DNA from: Tetmemena sp. SeJ-2015
Taxonomy: Eukaryota; Ciliophora; Spirotrichea; Sporadotrichida; Oxytrichidae
DNA: 64,000 bases
NCBI GenBank assembly: GCA_027382625.1
Contig: JAJKFJ010021707.1
Coordinates: forward strand, 55,165-119,164
Direction: 5' to 3'
The stretch's first letter is position 1. Each line of letters opens with the position of its first letter. Under the pieces are notes generated by a model. It had not been told where the DNA came from and did not search any database. It saw only the letters and a list, made by a program, of their open reading frames with translations. The position numbers and the translations under genes are program-made. Positions 45,413-58,154 of this stretch are shown one piece after another.

Positions 45413-46545
45413 TTTAATTGCTACTTATTAAATATGAATCAGCTTTTATTCAATATAAGGCTTTTTCTCTCAGCTTTTATTCACAAACAAGTATTTAAAA
45501 GCTAATATTTAGAAACAAGCCTTAAAATTAATTAGATGTTTACTTATTTTATAGTGAAAAATTAAATCTTGATGTAAAATAAATAAATTTAGTAAGTGAT
45601 ATATTTTTAAGAAAGGGTATTTAGTTAGGGCAAGTAATATACAATCAATAAAGGTATTTTTCATCTAATAGAGTCAAAGAATTTAGAAATATGAGCTAAA
45701 GTTATTTTTTAAGCTATAATCAATTTCATAATTAAGATATAAGAATTTATGCTTACTGCTGCTTGAATATTTAAGAAAAATCTTTAAATTTTTATTCATA
45801 CACTTAGAATTTAACTATAAAACTCGATAAAATAAAAAGTATGAAATTTATTATTAAGGGGTGATGGGATTCTCCAACCAAGGCAGTAAAATTTATAAAG
45901 ATTATTAAATGAAAAATCAATTCAGGTCTAAACTGTCATTTTTTAAAAAAAAATGAAATAATTAGAGTAAAAATGGGCAATAAGACATTTATGGCCTCCA
46001 ATTTTGTCCTATACTTGTTTGTATTAGGCTAGATATCCCACTCATCATTTAAGCTATCTTCTTCACATAGGAAAATAAAATTCAACTCATTTTTTTAAAT
46101 AAACCTCCTTATTATATGACCTAGTTTTAATCCATAATTTAGAGACTAATGCTGCAATTTTTAAACTATTTTTTTAAAAGGGTTTAAAATTTTTAAATAA
46201 CAAAAAAAAATAAAGAATGACTTTAATTTTTTTTTAATATTTAAAAAAATTTTTAAAACTTTTTTAAAAAATTTTGGCCTTTTAAAAAAAAGGAAAATGA
46301 GGCTTTTGATGTTTGAATTGTCCATTTTTACAAGAATTTGTTACATAAAAAACTTGGGTTTTTCATTATATAATTCTTAATAAAATTTTACTGTCAAGGA
46401 AAGGCACCTCCCCAAATTTTGATTCATCCAAAGAAGTTTAAGCACTATAGTATATTAATTAATTTAATTTAAATCTTTGGCTGCACTGGGATAAATCTGA
46501 GATTAATTTTTGTAAAGTGATTAAGTAATTTAATCGAAAATATCA

Positions 46546-48200
46546 ATGAAAAGTTTTAAAGAGTTGACAATTGATATTTATGACAAGAAAGAAAATACAA
46601 AATGCTGTGGGTGTATATCACTGGCAACTGCAGCTAATTTGATATTCCTAATAGATTTCTTGTCCGCAAGTGCTTATATAGCAAATGCTGTCATTCATTT
46701 AAATTAAATGTATATTTTCATGGACTCTACCTGTCATCAGATTCGGACTTAACTTCACTCTACAAAAAGAGAATAATTTTTTTCCTTTAAAATTTGTAAA
46801 TGTCTTAAAAATTTAAATTTGGTTTTTTATTTTTATAAAAAAATTGCGAAACTTAATAAAATTTTTAAAATTTTCTATGGTTTTTTTAAAATAAATGTTT
46901 AAAAGGGGTTTTTAATTTTTAAAAAAAAAAGTTTCCCATTTTTTAAAAATTAAAACTTTTACTCCTTTTAAATTTAAAATCCCTAAAATTTAAAAAGCAG
47001 ATTATTAAAAAATTTTTATAATTTAATTAAAAACCAACTTTTTAAAAAGGGTTAATTTTAAACTTAGTTTTTTTTAAAATTTCGAAAAGCGCCTCAAGTA
47101 ATCTGACAGAGCAACTAAGACTAACTGTAATCTTCAATGTTGCCTTTTCATCTGCCATCGTGTTGATTGTTTACTTCCCTCGAATAATTTAAGTCGAATT
47201 TTTAATAAAGTTTGAATGATCTTGTTCGCTTAAACTATTAATTAAAAAATAAGTTATTTATGATATTAATTTTCCCAAAACTTAAACCAATTTGTCATTT
47301 AAATTATTTGATAAGTTTAGATGAAGCTTAGCAAAGGGATAGTTTTGGGGAGAAGAAAAGCTTATCTAGGGCGAGTAGTTACATCCCTCATCTTATTGAC
47401 TCTTTTGATAGCTGTAGAAACCCTTATGATTATTTATTTTCTCAACTCTAACTATTGGCTCTTTGGAGTAGTTATGCCTCTCATTATCGGATATGGAGGA
47501 TTTAATCAATTAAATAATTCAACAAATAAATAAACATAGGAATATATTATAATACATATTTTAAAAGCCATAAATCCCAGTTCTCATTTTTTAAAAGTTA
47601 TATGTTAAATAAATATGAGGAGCTCTAGTGTTTGCACTTGCTTTTGATATATACTTCAGTTGCGTAATAGGAAACTACCACCTAGAGGGAGTAGTTTAAG
47701 TATACCCCAACAGTAATTTATAGCAATAATTATTTTTATTTTGAGAGTAGCTTGATAATGACAAGGGGTGGGATGGTTCTCTCAAACACTGGTAGTAAAT
47801 TTCTGGCCTCTCCTAATAAAGCATACCTCGATTATAAGAATGGATAAGACGCCTCAAATATATAAATATAGCTGTAATTATTACGCCATATCCCTCAACA
47901 CATACAACTCTTCGTAATCACAGAGGGCTCTGTCCCAATTAAGTTATGCGCACAATATAACTGACGCATCAGGTGCAGATAGCCATTACACAAATAATCA
48001 GCTTAGTCCAAACACAGCATCCCTAAGAAGTTCAGCACCAGGCAAAAGAGCGTTCTCATTTAAAAATAATTCAGCAATTAATTAGGAAGCTTATGGACCT
48101 TAAGAAACTGACATCAACTACTATCCTCAAGGGATTCAGATTTATAATCAATTATAGATGGAGAAAAAGAGATATAAGCAACTTATTAAAACAATTTATT
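46546..48200 (+). CDS. Four-span membrane protein with Cys-rich N-terminus and Ser/Asn-rich tail
   Basis: Plus-strand start ATG at 46546: MKSFKELTIDIYDKKENTKC, then CGCISLATAANLIFLIDFLS (span 1). After a low-complexity gap (46780-47080) comes NLTEQLRLTVIFNVAFSSAI and VLIVYFPRIIQV (span 2, about 47095-47200). At 47321-47533, RVVTSLILLTLLIAVETLMI and SNYWLFGVVMPLIIGYGGF give spans 3 and 4. From about 47840 a Ser/Asn/Gln-rich cytosolic-type tail follows (NTYNSSQSQRALSQLSYAH, LSPNTASLRSSAPGKRAFSF, INYYPQGIQIYNQLQMEK) with many TAA/TAG read as Gln. The order and topology match a four-transmembrane CCGC-type protein common in ciliates; no function is known to me. The gaps are likely IES, although no clean pointer was identified. 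The 3' end runs into low-complexity DNA and is unresolved. Confidence 0.55.
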
Positions 48201-48209
48201 TTTAATTTA

Positions 48210-49270
48210 TTCAATTAACTTCAAATTTTTAATTCAAAAAACAAAAAATAAAAGGTTTTTTTTAATTTTTTAAAACAAAAAATTTTTATTTTTTTAAAAA
48301 ATTTTTAAAATAAGGGTGAAAGGGAATTTAAATTCTAATTCGAAAAATTTTATAATTTTTGTTTTTGGGAAAAAGAATTTAAGGGAAAACAAAAAGGGGT
48401 TTTGGGGTTAAACCCAGAAAATGAAAAAAGAAAAAAGAATTCGAAACAAAAATTAAAGAATTTTAAAATTTAATTTATTTTTAACTAAATTTATAATCAA
48501 ACATTTTTTTTATTTTTAAGATTATTTTTAAAAATAAAAAATTTTAAAAAAATTATTAAAAATCCCCTTTTGGTTTTTTAAAAAGAAGTGAGAATTATTT
48601 CGCTTTCAATAATTTCTTTGATTTTAAATGAATTATGAATAAAATAAAAGAGATACACTTTAGCAAATAAAATTATTTTTAATCAATAAATAAGACATTG
48701 AAGAGAAATCCCTAAAGGTATTCTTTATTTCATAATACAAGTTAAAACTAAAGAATAAATTTTTTTTAATAAAAAATATTGACAGATAGCTAGTTCCTTT
48801 CAAATATTTCCTGCTGATAAAATGGAATTTAACTCTCTAGAAACTATAATTAAATTTTATACTTTCTCTGAAGCAATTTATAATTATCATTTCTACACGT
48901 ATTGATTCATTAACTTCTATTATCTTTTTAGAAAAAGAGTTAGCATATTTATTTAAGAATTCGAAAGTTATTTATGAACCTCTGCTTTAGACATTTAAAT
49001 TAGGGTTAGAGAGTATTCAACGACTAGCCACTTAACCTAAAACATATTGAGATTACTCAGATTCAGAAAAATTATATTCATATTTAATTTTTTTAAAAGA
49101 TAATGATTTTTTTATTATAGAAAGGTTTAATCATAAAAAACTAATATAAAAATAAATTAAGCTATTTTCTTTATTTAAATTGAATACATAAATATTTTAA
49201 ATTTTCAGAAAACTTGACACCAGAAGACTTTTTAAGAAGCATTAATTACTTTTAAAAATTGATAGTATAC
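48210..49270. other. Low-complexity and AT-rich interval
   Basis: 48240-48570 is A/T-run DNA. The rest shows no protein-like reading. Confidence 0.4.
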
Positions 49271-49288
49271 GGTATTGGTGACAAGTTA

Positions 49289-50890
49289 TCATACTACTAC
49301 TTATCGTTGTCGTTAAGTCTTCTAGGAGGTGAGTTGCTTCTGCTTTTATCTCTGAATTTTTTACCTATTATATTTAATCTTTCTCACCGTAGGTCTGATT
49401 GTATCTTCTATCTTCAAGGTCATTTAATTTCTTGTGATTTGGTGTTCTTAGTGCTTTGTCAAGAATAATTTTTAGTATAATTATATTCATTTTAAACACC
49501 ATTAAAATATAAGCATCTTCTTTCATAACAATTAAAGTAAAAAATCTAAATCTGGACCTGGATAGTGATCTTGCATTATCGACTAGTTTATGCTACAAAT
49601 ACAATTTAAAGTGCTCTCTCTCTCTCTTTAATTAAAATTAATTTTATATGTCCTCAGCTAACTGTTTATTCTCCGCCTCTCTTTAGTAGTCGGTAAAATG
49701 CTTAGCATTAAATTGATTATTTATTGTCTGATGAAACACCAGTTTGAGTGCGTCTGTTAGTCTCCTGTAGGATAAGTTTCTGGCCTTGCATCTAGTGAGC
49801 CTCTTAGTTGTTAGAGCGAATCGCATTATAAACAATAAAAGAGGATGAATTATCCAGGTGGATTTTATCCGACTGCAGCTGGTTAATCTGATCCTGGCTC
49901 TAAGACAACTTAATCTGCACTCTTCTCAAGTGCTCCTCTGTCTCTCAAAATATTCACTATAGCATAAAGTTACTGGAGTCTCTCCTCCTTTTAAAACTGC
50001 TGTTGCTTCATTCTTCGCACCTTTCAATTAGATTAATTCGAAATAGAGAATTTTTATGAAATTATAAAAGCTAAATAAAGGCAGATGATATCCTTGATAT
50101 TGCGAAGTTGAGAGAATATTGGTATAAATTTAAGGAGTAAACTTAGAAATATTAATGATAAAATATAGCAAAGATGCTCTCTGAGTGATCTTATCTTTAA
50201 CAAATCCAAAAGTAGATCGTATCTAAATTAATTGATAGTGACTATTAAAGTAAAAGATTAAAATAATACTTAAATTTATAGTTTATTCACAGGCTACTTC
50301 ATTATTTGTTATTAAGAAATCACTCCTACTATTTCACTCAAGGGTTGATATTCCTTTGCTCGTTCATCTTTTGGAATAGGAGACCTCTTAGAGGTGACCA
50401 CTTTCTTTGATTCTAGTTGTGCTCTTAGTATTAACTTTGCTGGAATTGAGAAGCTGTCTAATTTTGGTTGTTATTATATCTTGGAGAGGGAGAGGGTTGA
50501 TATTTGGCTGAGTTCATAATTGATGACTAATAGGAGGGAACTTATAGCTGCTCCTATCTAGCAGGTGCTTCGTTATTACTGGATTACTTTTGGCCTTGAA
50601 CAGAGGAGGAGTTCTCAGAGGATTGGGAGTTGAGTTGCTTTCCCACATAACCTCTGCTATATTATGAGTCCTTAAATTATGATAGAGTAAATCTAAAAAT
50701 AAGCCACTTTTTTGTGCTTCTGCTACTCTCAACTCTTGAGATTAAAATTCGCGAAATTTAATCTAGGAAATGGTTTTGAGCTTAAATTTAAAGTAGAAGC
50801 GATATATCAAAGACTTTTTGAACTAGTTGGAGGATGATGGCTATTGCTGATCTCTGAAGTTTGAAGGAATCTGTGAGGCTGACAAGTATA
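49289..50890 (-). CDS. Coiled-coil protein with Ser/Gln/Asn-rich N-terminal region
   Basis: With UAR as Gln the minus strand gives a long low-complexity region (GKQLNSQSSENSSSVQGQKQ, AKYQPSPSPRYNNNQNQ, 50410-50660), in one frame with more than ten TAA/TAG codons and no TGA. It is followed by coiled-coil pieces: MKQQQFQKEERLQQLYAIV and LRDRGALEK (about 49920-50015), then IKLSQSQDQINQLQSDKIHL and EAHQMQGQKLILQETNRRTQ (49735-49915), then HFTDYQREAENKQLAEDIQ (about 49645). A Lys/Gln/Arg-rich end follows with TGA at 49289-49291. Joins between pieces need short introns or indels. Probably structural; not identified. The 5' end is uncertain. Confidence 0.45.
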
Positions 50891-51280
50891 GCTGGAAATT
50901 TAATAAAAAAAAGAATTAAATTAGATATTAAATTTAAATGGAATAAATCAGTGACAGTTGAAGTGTGTCCAATTTAAATAATTATTACACCATTCGATAG
51001 AGCAAGAAATTCTAAGAAATTTTTATCCTTGCAACTATGGTGTGGGAGTGCTCTGTAAAGAGTTATACACTACACAAGTTTTAATGAAGATGAGGATGAG
51101 AATGATGACGAATGCGCGAGTCATATCTCACTGCTGAGAGGTTCAACGAAGATGATTAAAAAAAGCAACTTTTTTTGCTTTTATCTAATCTGAGATTAAA
51201 ATTGCGAAATTTATCTAGGGGTGAACTTATTTAAGTGCAACGAATTCAAACTTTTTGACTAGTTGGAGATGATCATTCTG
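50738..51280. repeat. Diverged direct duplication
   Basis: A segment at about 50738-50845 (gagattaaaattcgcgaaat ... ctttttgaactagttggagg) recurs at about 51190-51275 (gagattaaaattgcgaaatt ... ctttttgactagttggaga). The acidic CASHISLLRG frame lies just before the second copy on the plus strand. The origin is unclear. Confidence 0.45.
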
Positions 51281-51467
51281 ATTTAATTGAAAATTTCCTA
51301 CTATATTTATGAGCAATATTGGCTCGATAATTTTATCTCTGAGAGCAACATATCTGGAAACGTTCATATGATCTTTCAAGTACCTTACATTTTATGTTCT
51401 GAGGTCATTTTCCTTATTGACTTAATTCTGTTTGTGATTATTTCATTTTAATGCTTGGTAAGAGCCT

Positions 51468-53144
51468 TCATATAATTACAAAAAGATAAACATCCTGTGG
51501 TTTCATGCTAGAAGCTTCATTCCTCTGGTAGGGAGTTAGCCAATTGTTCTAGGTGTCAAGAAGAGTGGATGTCTTCCCATCGAATGGAGAAGCGTAACTC
51601 ATTCCAAACTTGCTAATCTATTAAAATTATAAGATTTACAAAATGCTGTTTGACTTATCAAAGCCCTTGTAGTTTGTGCCATCCTTAGTGGATCCAATTG
51701 AGTTCATTTGGAAGCCAGAGCTGCCTCTCATGAAAGAATCTCCACCAGAACTCTTCATTGGCTTGTGATAGCTCTACATAACTTACTCTTTTTGTGCAGA
51801 GGGCTGAATGTACATAGACTGGTTAGTTCCCAGCAATTTATAAAATGCAAGAGAGTAGACTTTTGGGGAGATCTAGATCTGGACCAATTACTTTTAAGAA
51901 GTAGTAGTTTATGCTTAATGACTTCATCAGTGCTCACGAAATTCTCGAGTTCTTACTCAAGTTATCTGTTTTGATCTTCAAGCAAATGTAGGTGACTATC
52001 TAGAGTCATCATGTCCTCATCTTTAAATTTGCCTCCTCTCTTTGGAAGTTTGTCTGAGTAATAAATCCAAGGTCAGTAAAGAGTAAATTCAACTTCAAAG
52101 GCTTTAATTTAATTTTTTATCAGTATTCAACTTTGAGATTTCACTCTCAATGTCAGCAACCTTCTTTTTGCCATCTGAAACACTTCCTTTAATCTTATTG
52201 CAGATTTTATTATTTATTAAAATTTAATAACTAATGCTTTAATGATAGCCAATAAATCCTATTTGATTCATAAATGAGTTTTCAATTATTTTAAACTTAA
52301 TTTAAAAATAAATTCTGCATAATAAATTTGCTTATATTGGACGTTCTTCTGTCTCTCTAACTTCGGCATCCTTGGACTAGAAGGTCTTTTCAAGTTACTT
52401 TTCTAGTTTTTCTTATAGGCACCTTTTCTCCAAACTTATCAAAATTTACAAATTGTATTCCTAAACTCATAAACTTTAAATTTGAATTAAATTTTAAACT
52501 CATCATACTCTCGCTTTCTGATATCCTTGTTTTTAAGATAGAAGATGAGAGACCTCTTCATCTCCAATTTGTTTTTCGTGTAAGAGCAAGCTTTGCTGAT
52601 GAGATACTTGCTCCAACTCCCTTCTCAAGTCATTAGACTAAGATGCTAAAATGTTATCTTATCTTTAAGTTGAGCTATTTCATTCAAAATTAAACCCATA
52701 GTTCATAAGATACACATGAATGCACTAAATTGTCTCTGGCAGTGAGATTGTCTCTCTAAGTCTTGAGTTTATCATTAATGTCCTCGTTTTAGCCATTCAT
52801 AAGTTCGAGAGTCCTCTAGTTTTCATCAATCTGTTCCAATAAGTTGGCGATTATATCATCGTTGGTTCTGAATTTCTCCTTGTACTTGCAATATAAGAGA
52901 GATATAAAGAATAATATTTGCCAGCCACTCCAAGCATGGAATCCTGTTTCTTCCTGTAGGCTAGCTCTAAGTCTTGGAGTTGCTTTCTCTTCTCCACATA
53001 GAGCTGCTCTGAGTTTCTGAAGTGAGCAAGTTCTCCTTGTAGTTTTATGCCCTGAGCTCTTTTCTCGTCCACAGTCACGTACAGTATATCTCTTATTGGC
53101 TGGCCCTTCCCAGCTAACTCTCTCTGTTGTGCTCCTCCGCTCAT
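51468..53144 (-). CDS. Coiled-coil protein, unknown function
   Basis: Start ATG at 53144: MSGGAQQRELAGKGQPIRDI, then a Glu/Lys/Gln-rich coil (GELAHFRNSEQLYVEKRKQL). A GT...AG intron of about 45 nt joins LAYRKKQDSMLG in frame to YKEKFRTNDDIIANLLEQID. The coil continues (QRTLELMNGQNEDINDKLKT; DLRRELEQVSHQQSLLLHEK; LQEKLEKQLEKTFQSKDAEV; VADIESEISKLNTDKK; HLLEDQNRQLEQELENFVS). The C-terminus is Ser/Gly-rich (SSGGDSFMRGSSGFQMNSIG). A 27-nt GT...AG intron near 51590 gives SNSIFKFGMSYASPFDG, and the gene ends at TGA 51468-51470. The segmented coil resembles cytoskeletal or ciliary proteins, but the family is not recognised. Confidence 0.6.
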
Positions 53145-53745
53145 TCTCAATCTCAATTATAATTAACACAATACATCTAATTTTAATAGCAATTAAATGA
53201 TTTTAAATTAATCATCATATAACCTTAATAAGAAAAAAGTATTATTTTGTAAATATAATTTACCAAAAATGATTCATGAAACTTATTTTTTGATTGACCA
53301 TGTGATAAAAATCTATGAATTCAGATCTCTTCATTTTTCGATAAGATTATGATTTTGTGCATTTAAAAAATAAAAATATTTTTTTGTAATCTCTAAATCA
53401 ATGTGAGATTAATAATTTTAAGATGTTTGGTAAAAAAAAGTTTCTTTTTTGGGTTTTGTAATGGAACCTTCACTTACCTTGATGCAACTGAATTATTTTA
53501 ATTTATTCTCCAAATAAAATTTAAAGTATATTTCTCCCAAAAAGAAATTATACTCATAAAAGATAATTGGAAAAAAAAAGAATTCATTATTTTGCAAGCT
53601 TGATATTTATTTTGAATATGGAGTTTAAAGTTAGCAAATAAAGAGTAAAGAATAATTTATGATTGAAATGATAAAATTATGACTAAGAAAATAAAATTGG
53701 ATTGTTGATCCCCTTTTTAAAATTGCTATAATACATGAAATGCAT

Positions 53746-55700
53746 TCATTGTCTATTCATGGGGATGTGAATTTTATAGGCAAGTTTGACGCACTTCTCC
53801 ACGTCCTCCCATGTGGTTTTCTACTAAAAATAATAATCACACTCCTCCTCTTCCTCATTATCCAGCATATAGATAACCTAAATGACGTCGCCGTCTTTGA
53901 GCTTGTAGGGCTCATTTTTGGGCAGTTTGTTTCCATCATTTAAAACAATAATCAATGTAGACACCGTTTCTTGAGGTGTCTATAATCTCTAATTCCACTC
54001 TAGGCTTTTGAACAATGAACTCCTCGATATAACTCTCTTGCGAAATATCAGAATCACCTTCAGAATTATCTGGAGAAGACACGTTCATCCCCGGAGGTAA
54101 GTCCCCAGAATCCTCAATTTCATTTCTATTTCCTTCTTTCTCATTCAATAAGTCAAATTATAGGAGAATAAGCTAATATAGATATCAATAATTATATTTA
54201 AGCAAGGCTCTTAAAATATTAAATAAACTATTCAAATGAGAACAAAATCATCCCTCATATCAAATTAGATTGGAAAATTGAAAAAAGAAATCTCAGTTAA
54301 TATAAGTTAATCTAAAATATATGCTTTAATTGATAATGGATATCTTTGAATTAATTTATAAATACGTGTCTTTTGAATATTTTTTCTTTGATTTGAACAA
54401 GGAAATGAATAGTAAATAGTTCCATCTTCATTTTAATTTGCTTGCTTCTTTTCCTCCTCATTTGGATTTTCCTTCAAGAGTATGTGGCATAGTGCTTTTG
54501 TTACTGCTCTGTGAAGATTACGAGGATGATGCAGATAAGCTCGCCCTTTTCAAAAGTTCGCTACTCTGACCTCTGAATTTCTTTTTGTAAGCACCATAAG
54601 AATTGTCAATTGCCCCTCCCTAAACTTTCTTCTCCTCCTTTGATTTCTTAGCAGGCTTAGGCTTAACTTGAAGATACTGCCCATACTAAGCAGATTCCTT
54701 CTTTTCTTCCTCCTTGAGCCTCTTCAATTCTTTGTGAGGAAGTATTATAAAAGTTGGAAAATATATATTTTATAGATATCAGACTAATGAACTTATAATA
54801 TGGGTAATTAGTTTTTCCGAATAGAGACTAGCACCTTCTTTCGAGACTTGATCTAATCATCATCTATATCAGAATAGACCTTGTTGCCATTCACCTTGAT
54901 GCTAGGTTTATATTTTGAAATGTCAAAAATGCATATTTATAATGAAGTTTTTTGGAATTAGACTTTCCTTTTTCCTCCTCCTCTTCATCTTCGTCTTCAA
55001 AACCTTGCTTCATGACTTAATCTTGAGTAGATCGACGAGCTTGTTGCATCTTAAGTTCTTCAATTGCCTTCTCCTTCTCCTCGTCGGTATCTACTTGCCT
55101 TGACCTCTTTTGTTTGCTAGTGAGATTATTCAAAGAAGGTGTTGGCACTATCTGTGTACTATTTTCAGCCTCCTCTCCTTGGGGCCTCTTTGGTCTTCGC
55201 TTTCTCTATTATTTTTTAACCTCCTCAAATACCTTTTTTCCTCTCAGAATGCAATGATTCTGACTTACCTATTTAGAAATGGTTATAATATTATTTGATA
55301 AAACCTGCAAGAAAATATCAATTTAGAAGGAATAAAATAATTTGACTTAGATAGTTAAGGTATGCAAGCTTCTCAGCTGCTTTTTAAAACATTTTCCTGC
55401 CTATTTTAAGTTCTGGTCTGCCGAAAACGACTTTCAACTATTCTAGTTCATGCTGTTTCAATATTTTTCTGAGCTCCTTATTTTTAGTGTAGAGCTTGAG
55501 TGTGTACATCTCCTTACTTCTTTCTGAGGTGTCCCCAAAATTTAAGTTAAATATTTGTTTAAATTTGCTTCTAGGGTTTAATCTGGAGGTTGAGATCTTG
55601 GATTGGACACTTAAATATCCACTGAGAGATTTTGAACAGTCGCCTAAATCTTCTACCCCAGCTCTTTCAGCTATTCGAGTTCATTACCTGAGATGAAAAC
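53746..55700 (-). CDS. Lys/Glu-rich protein with C-terminal FHA-like segment
   Basis: The 5' part reads LEQLKELGQKIQATVQNLSV (about 55640) and, in another frame from ATG 55509, MYTLKLYTKNKELRKILKQH then KIGRKMFQKAAEKLAYL. A strongly charged region follows (VFEEVKKQQRKRRPKRPQGE; EEKEKAIEELKMQQARR; DEDEEEEEKGKS; LKRLKEEEKKESAQYGQYLQ). The C-terminal exon begins MNEKEGNRNEIEDSGDLP and contains VELEIIDTSRNGVYI, LNDGNKLPKNEPYKL and KDGDVIQVIY, matching the second half of an FHA domain (S-x-NG...LxxGDxI). It ends at TGA 53746-53748. FHA domains bind phosphothreonine; here only the C-terminal half is obvious. One 1-nt or 7-nt discrepancy (repeat ATTG) lies near 53960. It could be two adjacent genes. 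Confidence 0.5.
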
Positions 55701-55760
55701 CTTAATTCAACTCACAATCCAACTCTGCCTATAACGATTTACAAAATATAAATTAGGGAT

Positions 55761-58125
55761 TCAATAATATATAGAAATCTTTTCAATCAGCTGAGTGCCT
55801 TCTAGAATGAGGGCTCTGATTGCTTTTTTAATGTCAACACTGATAATTTGCTTATTCTTTTCTGCTATATTAAGAGTGTTCGACAAGAAAGTCAGCTGAT
55901 CTTTAAGAAACTTTGTTCCATCGCCAAGGGTTTCATTCAAGTTTTTTAAGTCTACTATTTTATTCACGATATCCATAATCTCCATTTCTGAATTCAAATG
56001 ATAGCGGAAAATACACAATTTAAATTTAATAAAATTATAGCTTCTAGTAATCCTAATTATCCTTCAAAGTAGGTTTGTTTAGAAATCAAAATAAATAATC
56101 AAACCTACATCATCAACAAATTTAATTAGCACTTCAAATTTTAAAACATCCTTTATTTCTACTTCTGTTAACTTTCTCAAATAATAGTTTATCATATTAT
56201 GATCTAGAACTCTCCGATCTGTTGCTGTTATCTCATTTTGAGTTCTCTTGGTTAGGTGGAAATCTTGCCAAACTAGTTCTATTGAAGCTCCCCCACAGAA
56301 TCAGTTTCGTTGTATCTTATTCCTGCTTTCATTGTGCCACTATCCCTCCCTCCTGAAGTTCTTTCGCTGAATCTCTCTCCTTAGTCTATTTTATATGAAA
56401 ACTGAAGCTTAATCTTACTTTAAGCGCCAGAGGATGTACTCCCATTTAAGTTTTACTAAAGCTGCTAAACGCTTCCAAGTCCTTAAAATGCGTTAAAGAT
56501 TTCTTATCTTACCTTAAATTACTGCTGCTTGATAGTTTAGCTGAGTTTAGCTAGGGTTGTAAATTCCACTTAGATTACTTGATAAGTGGCCTACTTGATT
56601 AGGATTGAACTGGTGCTGCTAATGATTATTTTGTAGATAGGATGAAGTGTGGGGGTAAAGATTAGTTGGTTGGAGATGTTGATTCTCGGGCGGCAACTAT
56701 TGATCATTATCTAGTTCCTGCATTTCCTGATGTTCCAAGTGCCACTCTGGCTATCTGTAACTTAAAAATTTTTATACTCTGGGAAGACTCTCTTTGCTTC
56801 ATATCTTCCTAGTTTTGAACTTCCCGAGGAGGCTAACTCTGGGGCTCATTATTCTAATTAGAGCTCTGATTATCGTAAAATCCTCCTTGGAGAAATCTGT
56901 CTCGCTCCTCATTAAAGTGAAGGTCAAGAGCTTCCAAACGCAGCATTAAAATAAACATATACTTATACAGCATGTTAAACTCCTTCACAACTTCAGGGTA
57001 CTTAGGAATTTCGAAGAATTTAAAAAATAATTGATGAACTGCTGAACGTTATCTGCTAACCTATCAGAATGTTAGCTTGAAGTAATTATACCTGTAAGCT
57101 TCTCTTGAAGTGAGGGGGTTGTCGTGAGCTCTTTTGTTCCTCATATCTTTTATGAAGAAAATAAGCTACCTAGCTCTCATTAAGCAAGGGAAATCAGCCT
57201 CTACAAGATTTCGTAAGTATTGTTGCAATCAGTGTTTAAGTAGACTAAAAGATTAACCACTTACCAAGTCCCGCAAACTTGTAATGATTCTTTATCAATA
57301 TTTCAAAGCTGAAATTTATGATCAAGAAAAATGGTAATTAGAGCTGAGAGATCCCACTACTCAGGTTTATCCTTGAAAGGGTACAATTTCTGAGAAATAA
57401 ATATTATGATTAAAAGGGTACTTGCTTTTATAAGTTGAGGATTCGTTGCTTCTTTCTATTCCAGACATTTGTTCTGGAGGTCCTCCATTTCTTGCCGCCA
57501 CTATGTAGTTCTCCTGGTATCCTATATTTCGAAAAGTTAGATGATTCTTTTGACTTTTATTTTTTTGTTTCAAACTCTCAAATCCATATTTCGTTTATCT
57601 AATTTTATCAGGTACGTACGAGCTTGCAATTTATAGACAAGGTAGAATCTGAATTTCTCAACAAACATGTCCAAAATAAAAATGCAAATAGATTCTACAA
57701 AATTCTTGAGATCATCACTTTAGTTTTCTCGTTGTAAAATTGCACATTAAAAGAAATTTAAAAAAGGTTTTTAATGCAATAAAGAGAATTTTATTAAATT
57801 TCAAATATGATTATTCTAAAAAAAAACATTTATGAACTATTTTCTATCGCTTTAGATATTTTACATAGTAAATAATTATGAGATTAAAAGAAGTTTGAGG
57901 TGGAATTTGTTTGATTGTCTAGCTTTCAAGATGAATTTGGGTAGTCTGTTGATTAATTTGTAGCTACTGCTCAAAGGATTAAGTATTTGTAGACTGATTT
58001 GAAGGTGCAGGATATGCAGCTTGCGAGTAAGGTGGCTATTATTTTAAAAAGTAAGTAAACTAGTTTTGAGGAGTAAAAGCTTGTGGGTGATTGAAGGCTG
58101 ACTGAGCGTAGAAACTCTATTGCAT
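55761..58125 (-). CDS. Swt1-like HEPN domain protein with Gln/Asn-rich middle
   Basis: ATG at 58125 (MQQSFYAQSAFNHPQAF) opens a Gln/Pro-rich N-terminus. Residues encoded at 57150-57380 read PEQWDLSALITIFLDHKF, then FIKDMRNKRAHDNPLTSREA followed by YRLADNVQQF. The RNxxAH motif and surrounding pattern match Swt1-like HEPN domains, where R-x4-H forms the RNase or RNA-binding site. A 31-nt GT...AG intron follows AYR. Next come EIPKYPEVVKEFNMLYKYMF, a long Gln/Asn/Ser-rich region (NNHQQHQFNPNQVGHLSSNL) and a C-terminal helical part (INYYLRKLTEVEIKDVLKFE; FLKDQLTFLSNTLNIAEKNK), ending at TGA 55761-55763. About four 1-nt homopolymer discrepancies need confirming. An inverted-repeat element ends about 30 bp upstream of the start. 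Confidence 0.62.
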
Positions 58126-58154
58126 TTTTATCAAAATATATCACACATTGGTAC

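Noticed and set aside
49600..49630. CT-rich run as a microsatellite or CRISPR-like repeat
   Set aside because: Too short, without spaced repeat units.
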